From positions 1,426,001 to 1,490,000 of the forward strand of contig OZ238267.1 of NCBI GenBank assembly GCA_965178585.1: a stretch of 64,000 nucleotides of DNA, written 5' to 3'. The translations under genes and the position numbers were made by a program. Each line of letters opens with the position of its first letter. The first letter of the stretch is position 1. Source of the DNA: Marifrigoribacter sp965178585 (GTDB lineage: Bacteria > Bacteroidota > Bacteroidia > Flavobacteriales > Flavobacteriaceae). Of the stretch, positions 54,857-63,601 are shown in pieces. The notes beneath the pieces are model-generated. The model ran no database searches, was not told the DNA's origin, and saw only the letters and a list, made by a program, of their open reading frames with translations.

Positions 54857-57800
54857 TATACTGTTCTTTTAAGTTTAACTTCTGCTTTCCAACTATATAA
54901 AACAGGGACTACAAATAGTGTTATTAAAGCGATTAACATTCCACCAAAACTTGGTATTGCCATAGGTATCATAATATCACTACCTCTTCCTGTAGATGTT
55001 AATACTGGTAATAATGCCAATATGGTAGTAGCAGTTGTCATTAAACAAGGTCTAATACGTTTTTCTCCTGCTTCTACTACTGATGCTCTGATTTCTTTTT
55101 TATTTTCTGGTGTATTTCTATCAAATGTTTGTGTTAAATAAGTTGCCATTACAACTCCATCGTCTGTTGCAATACCAAAAAGAGCAATGAAACCAACCCA
55201 AACTGCTACACTTAAATTAATTGGATGTATTTGAAATAATTCACGTAGATTCTCTCCAAAGAAATTAAAGTTTAAAAACCAATCTTGACCATAGAGCCAA
55301 ATCATTAAGAAACCACCAGCAAATGCTACTGCAATACCTGTAAATACCATTAAGGATGTTCCAACAGAACGGAATTGGAAGTACAATATCAAAAAGATAA
55401 TTGCCAAAGCTAATGGTACAACAACCGATAAAGTTTTTTCTGCTCGTAATTGGTTCTCATACGTTCCTGTAAATTGATAGTTAATGCCTTTTGGTACAAC
55501 CAATTCGCCATTATCTATCTTTTCTTGAATTAAGGTTTGTGCATTTTCAACCACATTTACTTCTGCAAAACCATCCATTTTATCAAATAACACATAGCCA
55601 ACTAAAAAAGTATCTTCACTTTTAATTACTTGTGGACCTTGTTCATATTTTATAGTCGCTAATTCACTTAACGGAACAGGGCTTCCTTTTTCAACAGGCA
55701 CATAGATTTGTTTTAAATCGGTTGGATTTGCTCTTAATTCTCTTGGGTAACGTACACGTACACCATATCGCTCTCGACCTTCTACCGTTTGGGTTAAGAC
55801 CATACCACCAACTGCTACTTTTAATACATCTTGAACATCTTGTATCGAAATGCCATAACGTGCAATTTTCTCTCTATCAATATCAATTAACAAATAGGGT
55901 TTACCAACAATACGGTCTGCAAAAACAGCTTCTTTTTTAACACCTTCAGCTTGTTTGAGTATACCTTCTAACTGAACACCAAATGCTTCTATTTGTTTCA
56001 AGTCTTGACCTTTAACTTTTATCCCCATAGGTGCACGCATACCAGTTTGTAGCATTACCAATCGGGTTTCAATAGGCTGTAATTTTGGTGCAGATGTAAC
56101 ACCTGGTAGTTTGGTGACTCTTACGATTTCATTCCAAATATCATCTGGTGATTGTATTTCTGGTCGCCAATTTCGATAGAACTCTCCATTATTGTCTGGA
56201 ATGAGTTGAGACCTTTCAACTGTGCTCAAGGTGACATTTTCTGTATTATTTGGATTTGCGATAAATCGACCATCTTTTAATTCAAACAAACCATCATCAT
56301 TGACTTTGTAACGTTGACGTTCTCGATTTTCATTCAGCATATATTCTGACTTATACTGAATAACATTTTCATACATTGATAGTGGTGCTGGGTCTAAAGC
56401 AGATTCTGTACGACCTGCTTTTCCGACTACTGTTTCAATTTCAGGAATACTTGCAACTGCCATATCTAACTGCTGTAAAACACGCTTATTTTCTTCTACA
56501 CCAGAATGTGGCATCGAAGTAGGCATCAATAAAAACGAACCTTCATTTAATGATGGCATAAATTCTTTACCTGTGTTTTTCATAATGAAAAAACCAGCAA
56601 TGACAATTGCAGTTGGAATTGAAAGAAATAGTAATTTATTATCTAAACACCATCTTAAAATTCGAGTATAATACCTGATAAACAATGAGAAAACACCCAA
56701 TAAGCCAAAGCAAATGACACCAACAAAGATGAGGTTCCAGAAGATACTTTTATCAACTCCTAAAGGTCTCCAATATTCCGCTAACAGAAATACTATTGCA
56801 GTTGTACATATTATGATATTAATTAAGTTGGATTGTTTTTCTGTTATTTTATTTTGAGTACTTAACAATGCTGTGATACCAAAAGCTATCAATATTAATC
56901 CTAACCAATAACCATAGATTATTGCTATTATCCCTAATACTATTAAAACACCATTTAAAGCATATTTAAAATGCGTTTTTATGCTTTTCTTTCTGAATAA
57001 AAACGCTGCAAAAGGTGGAATTAAAAACAATGCTACAATTATTGAAGCTGTTAATGCAAAGGTTTTTGTGAATGCTAATGGTCTGAATAATTTTCCTTCA
57101 GCGCCAATCATTGTAAAAACAGGTATAAAACTTATAATTGTTGTCATTACTGCGGTTACGATTGCGCCAGACACTTCAGCTGTTGCGTTATAAACTACCG
57201 TATTAATGGATTGAGTTCCATCATCTTCATCTAAATGCCGAATAATATTTTCTGATAGTATGACACCAACATCGACCATTGTACCGATAGCAATAGCAAT
57301 ACCTGATAAAGCGACAATGTTGGCATCTACACCAAAGAGTTTCATTGCAATAAATACCATTAAAACTGCTACAGGTAATAAACCAGAGATTAATACGGAA
57401 GCACGAAGATTGAATACCATAATGATAATGACCAAAATGGTAATGAGTATCTCTAATGTTAAGGCCTCATTTAGTGTACCTAATGTTTCTTGAATCAATT
57501 CTGTACGGTCGTAAAATGGTACTATTGTTACTTGTGATGTTCTACCATCTGCTAATGTTTTTGTAGGTAGCCCTGCGCTTAATTCATTAATTTTTTCCTT
57601 TACGTTATTAATGACTTCCATTGGGTTTGCTCCATAACGAGCCACCACAACAGCACCAACAACTTCAGCACCTTCCTTATCTAATAATCCACGTCTTGTT
57701 GCAGGACCTAATGAAACTTTACCTATATCCTTTATTCTAATTGAAGTATAATCTTCTGAAGTGACTACTGCATTTTCAATGTCTGAAATGGATTTAACAT

Positions 57801-58560
57801 ACCCCAAACCACGAACTAAATATTCTGCTTGATTAATTTCCAAAGTCTGTGCACCAATATCCTTATTACTTTCTTTTACAGCTTTAACAATATGATGTAA
57901 CCCAATATTGTATTGACGCATTAGTTCTGGGTTTACATCCACTTGGTACTCTTGAACATAACCACCAATTGATGCAACTTCAGAAACACCGCTTGCAGAG
58001 GACAAGGCATATTTAACATAGTAATCTTGAATACTACGTAATTCGTGTAAATCCCAACCACCTGTTACATTACCGTTCTCATCACGACCTTCAAGTGTGT
58101 ACCAAAATATTTGTCCTAATCCTGTGGCATCTGGACCTAACGCTGGATTAACACCTTCGGGTAATAAACCACTTGGTAAGGAATTAAGTTTTTCGAGAAT
58201 ACGACTTCTGCTCCAGTAAAATTCTATATCCTCTTCAAAAATGATATAGATGCTTGAAAACCCAAACATAGAGGAACTACGAATGGTTTTCACTCCAGGA
58301 ATACCCAATAATGATGTGGTTAATGGATAGGTTATTTGGTCTTCTATATCTTGTGGGGAACGACCATCCCACTTGGTAAATACGATTTGTTGATTTTCAC
58401 CTATATCGGGAATAGCATCTACTGCTACAGGGTTACTTGGCAAAAATCCTGTATCCCAATTAAAAGGTGCATTAACAGTTCCCCATCCAATAAAAAGGAC
58501 AAGTAGTAAAACTGCAACGAGTTTGTTTTCTATTAAAAATTTGATGCTTTTATTTAGCAT
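54856..58560 (-). CDS. cusA: CusA-type Cu(I)/Ag(I) RND efflux pump
   Basis: A 1234-residue heavy-metal-efflux RND pump. Typical segments: MLNKSIKFLIENKLVAVLL at the start, FEEDIEFYWSRSRILEKLN, PALGPDATGLGQIFWYTLEG, IAIAIGTMVDVGVILSEN and ATDDGVVMATYLTQ. Between helices 6 and 7 about 100 extra, very hydrophobic residues (near 530-640) add several membrane spans not present in the 1047-residue E. coli protein. A start at 58578 is possible but that ATG lies inside the structured spacer, so I use 58560. First gene of the pump set; the spacer before it folds on itself. Confidence 0.93.
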   Translation of the reverse strand: MLNKSIKFLIENKLVAVLLLVLFIGWGTVNAPFNWDTGFLPSNPVAVDAIPDIGENQQIVFTKWDGRSPQDIEDQITYPLTTSLLGIPGVKTIRSSSMFGFSSIYIIFEEDIEFYWSRSRILEKLNSLPSGLLPEGVNPALGPDATGLGQIFWYTLEGRDENGNVTGGWDLHELRSIQDYYVKYALSSASGVSEVASIGGYVQEYQVDVNPELMRQYNIGLHHIVKAVKESNKDIGAQTLEINQAEYLVRGLGYVKSISDIENAVVTSEDYTSIRIKDIGKVSLGPATRRGLLDKEGAEVVGAVVVARYGANPMEVINNVKEKINELSAGLPTKTLADGRTSQVTIVPFYDRTELIQETLGTLNEALTLEILITILVIIIMVFNLRASVLISGLLPVAVLMVFIAMKLFGVDANIVALSGIAIAIGTMVDVGVILSENIIRHLDEDDGTQSINTVVYNATAEVSGAIVTAVMTTIISFIPVFTMIGAEGKLFRPLAFTKTFALTASIIVALFLIPPFAAFLFRKKSIKTHFKYALNGVLIVLGIIAIIYGYWLGLILIAFGITALLSTQNKITEKQSNLINIIICTTAIVFLLAEYWRPLGVDKSIFWNLIFVGVICFGLLGVFSLFIRYYTRILRWCLDNKLLFLSIPTAIVIAGFFIMKNTGKEFMPSLNEGSFLLMPTSMPHSGVEENKRVLQQLDMAVASIPEIETVVGKAGRTESALDPAPLSMYENVIQYKSEYMLNENRERQRYKVNDDGLFELKDGRFIANPNNTENVTLSTVERSQLIPDNNGEFYRNWRPEIQSPDDIWNEIVRVTKLPGVTSAPKLQPIETRLVMLQTGMRAPMGIKVKGQDLKQIEAFGVQLEGILKQAEGVKKEAVFADRIVGKPYLLIDIDREKIARYGISIQDVQDVLKVAVGGMVLTQTVEGRERYGVRVRYPRELRANPTDLKQIYVPVEKGSPVPLSELATIKYEQGPQVIKSEDTFLVGYVLFDKMDGFAEVNVVENAQTLIQEKIDNGELVVPKGINYQFTGTYENQLRAEKTLSVVVPLALAIIFLILYFQFRSVGTSLMVFTGIAVAFAGGFLMIWLYGQDWFLNFNFFGENLRELFQIHPINLSVAVWVGFIALFGIATDDGVVMATYLTQTFDRNTPENKKEIRASVVEAGEKRIRPCLMTTATTILALLPVLTSTGRGSDIMIPMAIPSFGGMLIALITLFVVPVLYSWKAEVKLKRTV

Positions 58561-58564
58561 ATGA

Positions 58565-58669
58565 TTGATTTTAAACAATTAGACAATAGTGTTGTAAAAA
58601 CACCGAATACAGCAAATTATCCTTATAGCTACAGCTATAGGATAAAACAGTCTATTGTTTAAAAATCAA
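58565..58669 (-). repeat. Self-complementary spacer before cusA (possible structured leader)
   Basis: Nearly the whole spacer pairs with itself. Outer stem: 58565-58584 with 58650-58669 (18-19 pairs, one or two bulges, for example TTAAACAAT-AGAC with GTCT-ATTGTTTAA). Inside it are two hairpins, 58589-58603 (GTGTT/AACAC) and 58617-58645 (TTATCC-TATAGCT / AGCTATA-GGATAA, 13 pairs with one bulge). As RNA it would be a three-way junction starting at the stop codon of the upstream gene and ending five bases before the cusA ATG. No T run, so it does not look like a simple terminator. A small mobile repeat with terminal inverted repeats is an alternative. Confidence 0.6.
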
Positions 58670-59079
58670 ATTAAATAGGTCTCGTCAATCTTGTAGATTT
58701 GCCTTATGACGAGTGGTGGTTTGTATTCTTCGTAGGTAGATACATTACTGTCTAAACCTTCAAAAAGGTTAATGTAAGTATAAACAAATGAAGCGATGAA
58801 TACTTGTTGCTCAAACGTGATTTTGTCAACTTGCAATTGTAATTCGTCTTGACCTTCAATTGCTAATTGTTCATCATCACAACAATTTTTCTTGGTAATA
58901 GAACATCCTTCGGTTGAAGGCTTTTCCATTTCCATTCCGCAACCTTTGGCTTTTTGAAAGATAGCAGTTTCTACTAAAGTATCTCCGCAATAATGCATAT
59001 TCACAGTAAATGACATTGTAGAGAATAACACTACAAAAGTCATTGCTAAAGACATTATTTTATGGAAAATCTGCTTCAT
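58666..59079 (-). CDS. HYC_CC_PP family exported protein
   Basis: A 137-residue protein with signal peptide (MKQIFHKIMSLAMTFVVLFS). The three signature blocks that give this family its name are present: MHYCGD (HYC), KNCCDD (CC) and YKPPLV (PP). Members commonly precede heavy-metal RND pumps in Bacteroidota and are thought to take part in metal sensing or binding; that is context only. An earlier in-frame ATG (59109) would add ten residues before the signal peptide. The stop codon is embedded in the stem of the cusA spacer. Confidence 0.88.
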   Translation of the reverse strand: MKQIFHKIMSLAMTFVVLFSTMSFTVNMHYCGDTLVETAIFQKAKGCGMEMEKPSTEGCSITKKNCCDDEQLAIEGQDELQLQVDKITFEQQVFIASFVYTYINLFEGLDSNVSTYEEYKPPLVIRQIYKIDETYLI

Positions 59080-59150
59080 ATTGATTGCGAAGTTACGAAA
59101 TTTTAACAACTATTGATTTTGTTTAACAGAAGTTTAATTGATTAATCTGC

Positions 59151-61100
59151 TTAATCCCATTTCATTTTCTGCAATCGAACTGCATTTAAAATTGCTAATA
59201 ATGCTACTCCTACATCTGCAAAAACAGCTTCCCACATTGTGGCTAAACCACCTGCTCCTAATATCAAGACAATAACTTTAACTCCAAACGCTAAAATGAT
59301 ATTCTGCCAAACTACTTTGCGTGTAGAACGACTAATTTTAATGGCTCTCACTACTTTTGATGGTTGGTCTGTTTGAATGATAACGTCTGCTGTTTCAATA
59401 GCTACATCACTACCCAAACCACCCATTGCAATTCCAACGTTACTTGCTGCTAAAACAGGCGCATCGTTTATACCATCCCCTATAAATGCTACTTTATTTT
59501 CAGGATTCTTTTTTAATATTTCAACTTCGTTTAACTTATCTTCTGGAAGTAAATCACCTTTTGCATTTTCGATGTTCAACTCTTTAGCGACTTGTTGAGT
59601 AATGGAATCTTTGTCACCGGAAAGCATCATAATATTTTTGATACCAACTTTTTGTAATTTGACAATTGTTTCTTTGGCATCTTCTTTTAATTCGTCTGCT
59701 ATTACCACATAACCAGCAAACTTGTTATCTATTGCAACTAATACAATAGATTCTACAATATTTTCCGTTTCCGCTGGGACTTCTATATTATTAGCAATCA
59801 TTAATGCTTTATTACCTACTAAAACTGTTTTACTATTTACAATTCCTTTTAATCCTTTACCTGCAATTTCAGAAACGTCTTGAGCTTCAAAATCTTCTCC
59901 TTCTGATTTATACTCTAAAATTGCTTTAGCAATTGGATGCGTGGATTGTTCTTCCATCGCCATTAAATATTGCATAAATTCGGTTTCTTTCCAATCAATT
60001 GCTTTTACTTCTTTGATTTTAAAAACACCTTTAGTTACGGTTCCTGTTTTGTCCATTACCAAAGTATTTATCTTGGTCATTGCATCTAAAAATGAAGCAC
60101 CTTTAAATAATATTCCATTTTTTGAAGCTGCTCCCAATCCACCGAAATATCCTAATGGAATTGAAATCACTAACGCACAAGGACAAGATATTACCAAGAA
60201 TATTAATGCTCTGTATAACCAATCTCTAAATATATAATCATCTACAAAAAAGTAAGGTATAAAAGTAACACCAATAGCCAAGAACACTACAATTGGTGTG
60301 TAGATACGAGCAAACTGTCTAATGAATAATTCTGTTTTAGACTTACGAGCTGTAGCATTTTGAACCAAGTCTAATATTCTCGCAATAGAACTATCTTCAA
60401 ACTTGTTGGTTACCTCAACTTCAATAACACTTTCTAAATTGATACTACCTGCGTAAACCTTTGCTTCTTTCTGAATGGAATCTGGTTTGCTTTCGCCTGT
60501 TAATGCTGCGGTGTTTAGAGATGCTTTTTCGGATAATAAAACACCATCCAATGGAATTTTTTCACCTACTCGAATTTGAATTTTTTCTCCAATGTTTACA
60601 TCTTTTGGCGAAACACTTTTATAATCTCCCTCACGAAATACATTGGCTTCTTTAGGTCTAACATCTAATAATGCTTTTATATTTCCTTTTGCACGATTTA
60701 CAGCAGCACTTTGAAATAATTCGCCTACTGCATAAAATAGCATTACTGCAACACCTTCGGGATATTCGCCAATGGCAAATGCACCAATGGTTGCTATAGA
60801 CATTAAAAAGAACTCTGTAAAAACATCACCTTTTTTAATACTATTCCAACCCTCTTTCACAACAGGAAGGCCTACAGGTAAATATGCAATACCATACCAA
60901 GCAATACGAATCCAATCCTTAAAGAAGGAAACATCAAAATAATCTAAACCTATACCAATGATAAGCATTGTAAAACTTATGATTGCAGGTACATAGGTTT
61001 TGAATGCACTACCATTACCGTGATTATGACCATCATCGTGAGAATGTTGTTCTTCTGAATTTGGTTTTAAATCTCTTAAATTGACTTTCTTTTTTTTCAT
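59151..61100 (-). CDS. Zn/Cd/Pb/Co-type P1B ATPase
   Basis: A 649-residue metal-exporting ATPase. The N-terminus is histidine-rich (HSHDDGHNHGNG, about 18-29) and lacks an HMA domain. Core motifs: SCPCALVISIPLGYFGG (the CPCALVIS form points to divalent ions of the ZntA/CadA group), phosphorylation site DKTGTVTKG, STHPIAKAI (HP) and GDGINDAPVLA. Sequence and neighbours (MerTP, Fur-type regulator, Czc efflux) suggest Zn2+/Cd2+ export. It is the last gene of its module and is separated from the HYC_CC_PP gene by 71 bases. Confidence 0.92.
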   Translation of the reverse strand: MKKKKVNLRDLKPNSEEQHSHDDGHNHGNGSAFKTYVPAIISFTMLIIGIGLDYFDVSFFKDWIRIAWYGIAYLPVGLPVVKEGWNSIKKGDVFTEFFLMSIATIGAFAIGEYPEGVAVMLFYAVGELFQSAAVNRAKGNIKALLDVRPKEANVFREGDYKSVSPKDVNIGEKIQIRVGEKIPLDGVLLSEKASLNTAALTGESKPDSIQKEAKVYAGSINLESVIEVEVTNKFEDSSIARILDLVQNATARKSKTELFIRQFARIYTPIVVFLAIGVTFIPYFFVDDYIFRDWLYRALIFLVISCPCALVISIPLGYFGGLGAASKNGILFKGASFLDAMTKINTLVMDKTGTVTKGVFKIKEVKAIDWKETEFMQYLMAMEEQSTHPIAKAILEYKSEGEDFEAQDVSEIAGKGLKGIVNSKTVLVGNKALMIANNIEVPAETENIVESIVLVAIDNKFAGYVVIADELKEDAKETIVKLQKVGIKNIMMLSGDKDSITQQVAKELNIENAKGDLLPEDKLNEVEILKKNPENKVAFIGDGINDAPVLAASNVGIAMGGLGSDVAIETADVIIQTDQPSKVVRAIKISRSTRKVVWQNIILAFGVKVIVLILGAGGLATMWEAVFADVGVALLAILNAVRLQKMKWD

Positions 61101-61111
61101 TTAGTTTTGTT

Positions 61112-61321
61112 TTAGCAACAACTTTTGTTTTGTTGAATTGGTGGACAAGGAACTGTACCATAAGAACAATACACACAACAATCACCTTCGTTTGGTTTTA
61201 GAACCGTTTTACAATGCTCACACTCGTAAAAGAATTGACAAGCGTTAGTTGGCATATCTTCCACTTTTTTATGACCGCAGTTAGGGCAAGTGATTTCCGA
61301 TTTTAATATGGTTTGCATCAA
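61112..61321 (-). CDS. GDCCVYCSYG family cysteine-rich small protein
   Basis: A 69-residue protein with 12 cysteines in zinc-ribbon-like pairs (CPNCGHKK, CEHCKTV) and the characteristic block EGDCCVYCSYGTVPCPP. Small genes with this block are regular companions of mercury transport genes. Its start overlaps the stop of merTP by four bases, so the two are coupled. It likely binds metal; the exact role is unknown. Confidence 0.85.
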   Translation of the reverse strand: MMQTILKSEITCPNCGHKKVEDMPTNACQFFYECEHCKTVLKPNEGDCCVYCSYGTVPCPPIQQNKSCC

Positions 61322-61914
61322 TTTTCTTTTTTATCAGTTACTTTATAACCTGTAGCATTAATTGCTTTCTCAATCTCCAATTCATTGGTTTTAGTTTCGT
61401 CAAACTCAATGATTGAGTTACCATTTTCGTATGATGTTTTTGAGTTTACAATTCCGTTAAGTTTATTTACTTCGTGGTTTACGTGAGCTTCACAACTGGC
61501 ACAGGTCATACCACTTATTTTATACTCTGTTGTTTTGATATTTGAGTTATTAACTATTATGATTTGTTTTTCGGTTTTTGGATATAACATACTTGAGTAG
61601 TATGGGAAAGCCAACATCACAATTGCAAATGCTGTTACCACTCCTAAAAAGGTTTTTGAATGCATAAATTTTGGTTTTTCATCCGTTTCACATTCGCCGC
61701 AGTCTATTTCTTTTTCTGGCTTGAATTTTTGATACCAAGCAAAGAGAAGAACTACTATTGTTAGCCCAATTAAGTAAGGTCTAAATGGTTCTATCCAAGA
61801 AAAAGTTGAAGCTACACCGCTTGTTCCTGCTATTAAAGCCAAAACAGGTGTTATACAACATAATGAAGCTGTAATTGCTGTAAGCAAACTTGTTATCGCT
61901 AATTTACTTTTCAT
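61318..61914 (-). CDS. merTP: Mercuric transport protein MerTP
   Basis: A 198-residue fusion. Residues 1-115 are a MerT-like membrane part with three helices and the vicinal cysteines C19-C20 in SLCCITPVLA, plus a cysteine pair in EIDCGECETD. The C-terminal domain is an HMA/MerP module (SGMTCASCEAHVNHEV, about 135-190). MerTP imports Hg2+ for reduction, but neither merA nor merR is in this window, so uptake of another metal, or a mer operon beyond the edge, must be considered. Preceded by three TGCAAT repeats. Confidence 0.9.
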   Translation of the reverse strand: MKSKLAITSLLTAITASLCCITPVLALIAGTSGVASTFSWIEPFRPYLIGLTIVVLLFAWYQKFKPEKEIDCGECETDEKPKFMHSKTFLGVVTAFAIVMLAFPYYSSMLYPKTEKQIIIVNNSNIKTTEYKISGMTCASCEAHVNHEVNKLNGIVNSKTSYENGNSIIEFDETKTNELEIEKAINATGYKVTDKKEN

Positions 61915-61935
61915 AATTACTTAATTCTTTGATTA

Positions 61936-61973
61936 CAAAAATGCAATTAAAAAGCGTGCAATGGAAGTGCAAT
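61936..61973 (-). promoter_or_regulatory. Candidate operator/promoter of merTP with three TGCAAT repeats
   Basis: TGCAAT occurs at 61942-61947, 61957-61962 and 61968-61973 (spacing 15 and 11 bases). A -7-like CATTTTTG (complement of 61936-61943) overlaps the first copy, about 22 bases before the merTP start. The whole lies in the 61-base gap behind the Fur-family gene, which may encode the binding protein. Confidence 0.45.
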
Positions 61974-61975
61974 AA

Positions 61976-62389
61976 TTAGACACTACACTTATCGCAAATA
62001 CCTTTTACCACCAAATTTACATTCTCTGACACAAAACCATCTGGCACTTTTATTTGAGGTATTTTATGTTCTGTTAAGCAAATGGTTTCATTGCAATTAT
62101 TACAATGGAAATGTAAGTGCAAATCGGTTTCAATTTCACAATTACATCCCTTTTCACATAATGCATATTTTGTAATCCCTGTACCATCGTCTATTTGATG
62201 CACAATAGCCTTTTCTTCAAAGGTTTTAATAGTTCTGTATAAAGTGGTTCTGTCTGCTTTTGAGAAAGCATTTTCAATATCACTTAAAGTAACAGCGACC
62301 TCTTTTTCTGCAAGAAACTTATATATAAGCAAACGCATTGCTGTAACACGAATATTTTTTGACTCTAATACTTGTTCTATTGTTTCCAT
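61976..62389 (-). CDS. Fur-family metal-responsive regulator
   Basis: A 137-residue Fur-type repressor. N-terminal winged helix (RVTAMRLLIYKFLAEKE; ADRTTLYRTIKTFEEKAIV) and a C-terminal dimerisation domain with the metal-binding HLHFHCNNC and the structural CDKC, so the Zn(Cys)4 site is complete. The missing HHHDH-type motif of classical iron Fur argues for a zinc-, cadmium- or other metal-responsive member, as often seen with czc genes. Two bases after the CzcB gene. Confidence 0.87.
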   Translation of the reverse strand: METIEQVLESKNIRVTAMRLLIYKFLAEKEVAVTLSDIENAFSKADRTTLYRTIKTFEEKAIVHQIDDGTGITKYALCEKGCNCEIETDLHLHFHCNNCNETICLTEHKIPQIKVPDGFVSENVNLVVKGICDKCSV

Positions 62390-62391
62390 AA

Positions 62392-63597
62392 TTAATGTGC
62401 GTGTTCTGCTTCTCCTTTTTTCATTTCTGCGTTAAGATAATAAGCATTGTTATAAGCAAATTTTGTATTACTTTCTATGTTTTCAGTAAATTGAACCGAT
62501 ACCCAATCACCATCTTTAGTGCCTAACACAACTTCGATAGGTTTAAAGCTCCAATCGTCATTTTCTTTTTCTACTGAAAACACATAATATCTTTCGCCTT
62601 CTTTTATAATTGCACTTTCTGGTAAAGCTTTTGTTTGGGTATTATCTACTTGAATTTTACCTTGAATATACATACCAGGAATTAAGTTACCTTTTTTGTT
62701 TTCTATTTCTGCGTGAACGTGGACTGCTTTTGGGTTGTCCTCAAAGGTTTTGCTTACGGAATAGATTTCTGCGATAAGCTCTGCATCTGGTATGGATTGT
62801 ACCGTAAAGTTAACTTTCTGACCTTTCTGTACTTTATAAACATCTTTTTCAAAAACCATTAAATCGGCGTGAACGTGATGCGTATTTACAATTTCAAATA
62901 ATTCGGTTTGTGGCTCTACATATTGACCTGTTTTTACTTCAACTTTTTGCACAAAGCCTTCTATTGGACTTCGCAATGCTATGCGCTGTGCAATTGTTCC
63001 ATTGCGAACTGATGTAGTGTTAACGTTGAGTATTCTTAATTGCGCTTCTAAACCATTAACCATTGCTTTTGATGCTTGATATTCTGCTTCTGCTTTCTGG
63101 AAATTAGCACCAGAACCAACACCAGCATCGTATAATTTTTGTTGACGTTCATAATTTTTCTTTGCAAGCTCGCTATTGCTATAAGCGTTTAAATAATCCG
63201 TTTGCGCTTGTATGATATTTGGGTGCGATAGATAAGCCACAACTTGACCTTTATTAACCTTATCACCTTCAATCACTTCAATTGAAACGACATTTGCACC
63301 AACAACAGTAGTAATAGCTGCTTCGTTTTGTGGTGGTACTTCTAACGTTCCGTTTGCTTCTACATAGCCGCTCATATTACGTAATGCCAACGTATCTATT
63401 TTCATTTTTAAAGTATCGAATTGCTGTTGTGATAGCATTACTTCTTCGCTTTCATTATGTTCTTCATTAACTTCTGTTTTTTCTTCCTCATCGTGGGAAT
63501 GACCATCATTCTCGTTATGATTTTCTTTATTTCCGCAAGCTGAAACAAAAATGGTTAACACCATTACGGTAAGAATTTTATATATTTTATTTTTCAT
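62392..63597 (-). CDS. CzcB-type RND periplasmic adaptor
   Basis: A 401-residue membrane-fusion lipoprotein (VMVLTIFVSAC lipobox) with a histidine/glutamate-rich stretch (HNENDGHSHDEEEKTEVNEE, residues about 27-46) that may bind metal. The adaptor core has GANVVSIEVIEGDKVNKGQ (lipoyl part), the coiled coil around ANFQKAEAEYQAS and SPIEGFVQKVEVKTGQYVE. It differs from the CusB protein in this island by lacking the heavy-metal-binding and DUF3347 modules. Four bases separate it from the TolC-family gene upstream, so it belongs to a second, Czc-like efflux set whose pump gene lies beyond the right edge. Confidence 0.9.
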   Translation of the reverse strand: MKNKIYKILTVMVLTIFVSACGNKENHNENDGHSHDEEEKTEVNEEHNESEEVMLSQQQFDTLKMKIDTLALRNMSGYVEANGTLEVPPQNEAAITTVVGANVVSIEVIEGDKVNKGQVVAYLSHPNIIQAQTDYLNAYSNSELAKKNYERQQKLYDAGVGSGANFQKAEAEYQASKAMVNGLEAQLRILNVNTTSVRNGTIAQRIALRSPIEGFVQKVEVKTGQYVEPQTELFEIVNTHHVHADLMVFEKDVYKVQKGQKVNFTVQSIPDAELIAEIYSVSKTFEDNPKAVHVHAEIENKKGNLIPGMYIQGKIQVDNTQTKALPESAIIKEGERYYVFSVEKENDDWSFKPIEVVLGTKDGDWVSVQFTENIESNTKFAYNNAYYLNAEMKKGEAEHAH

Positions 63598-63601
63598 TGT
63601 C

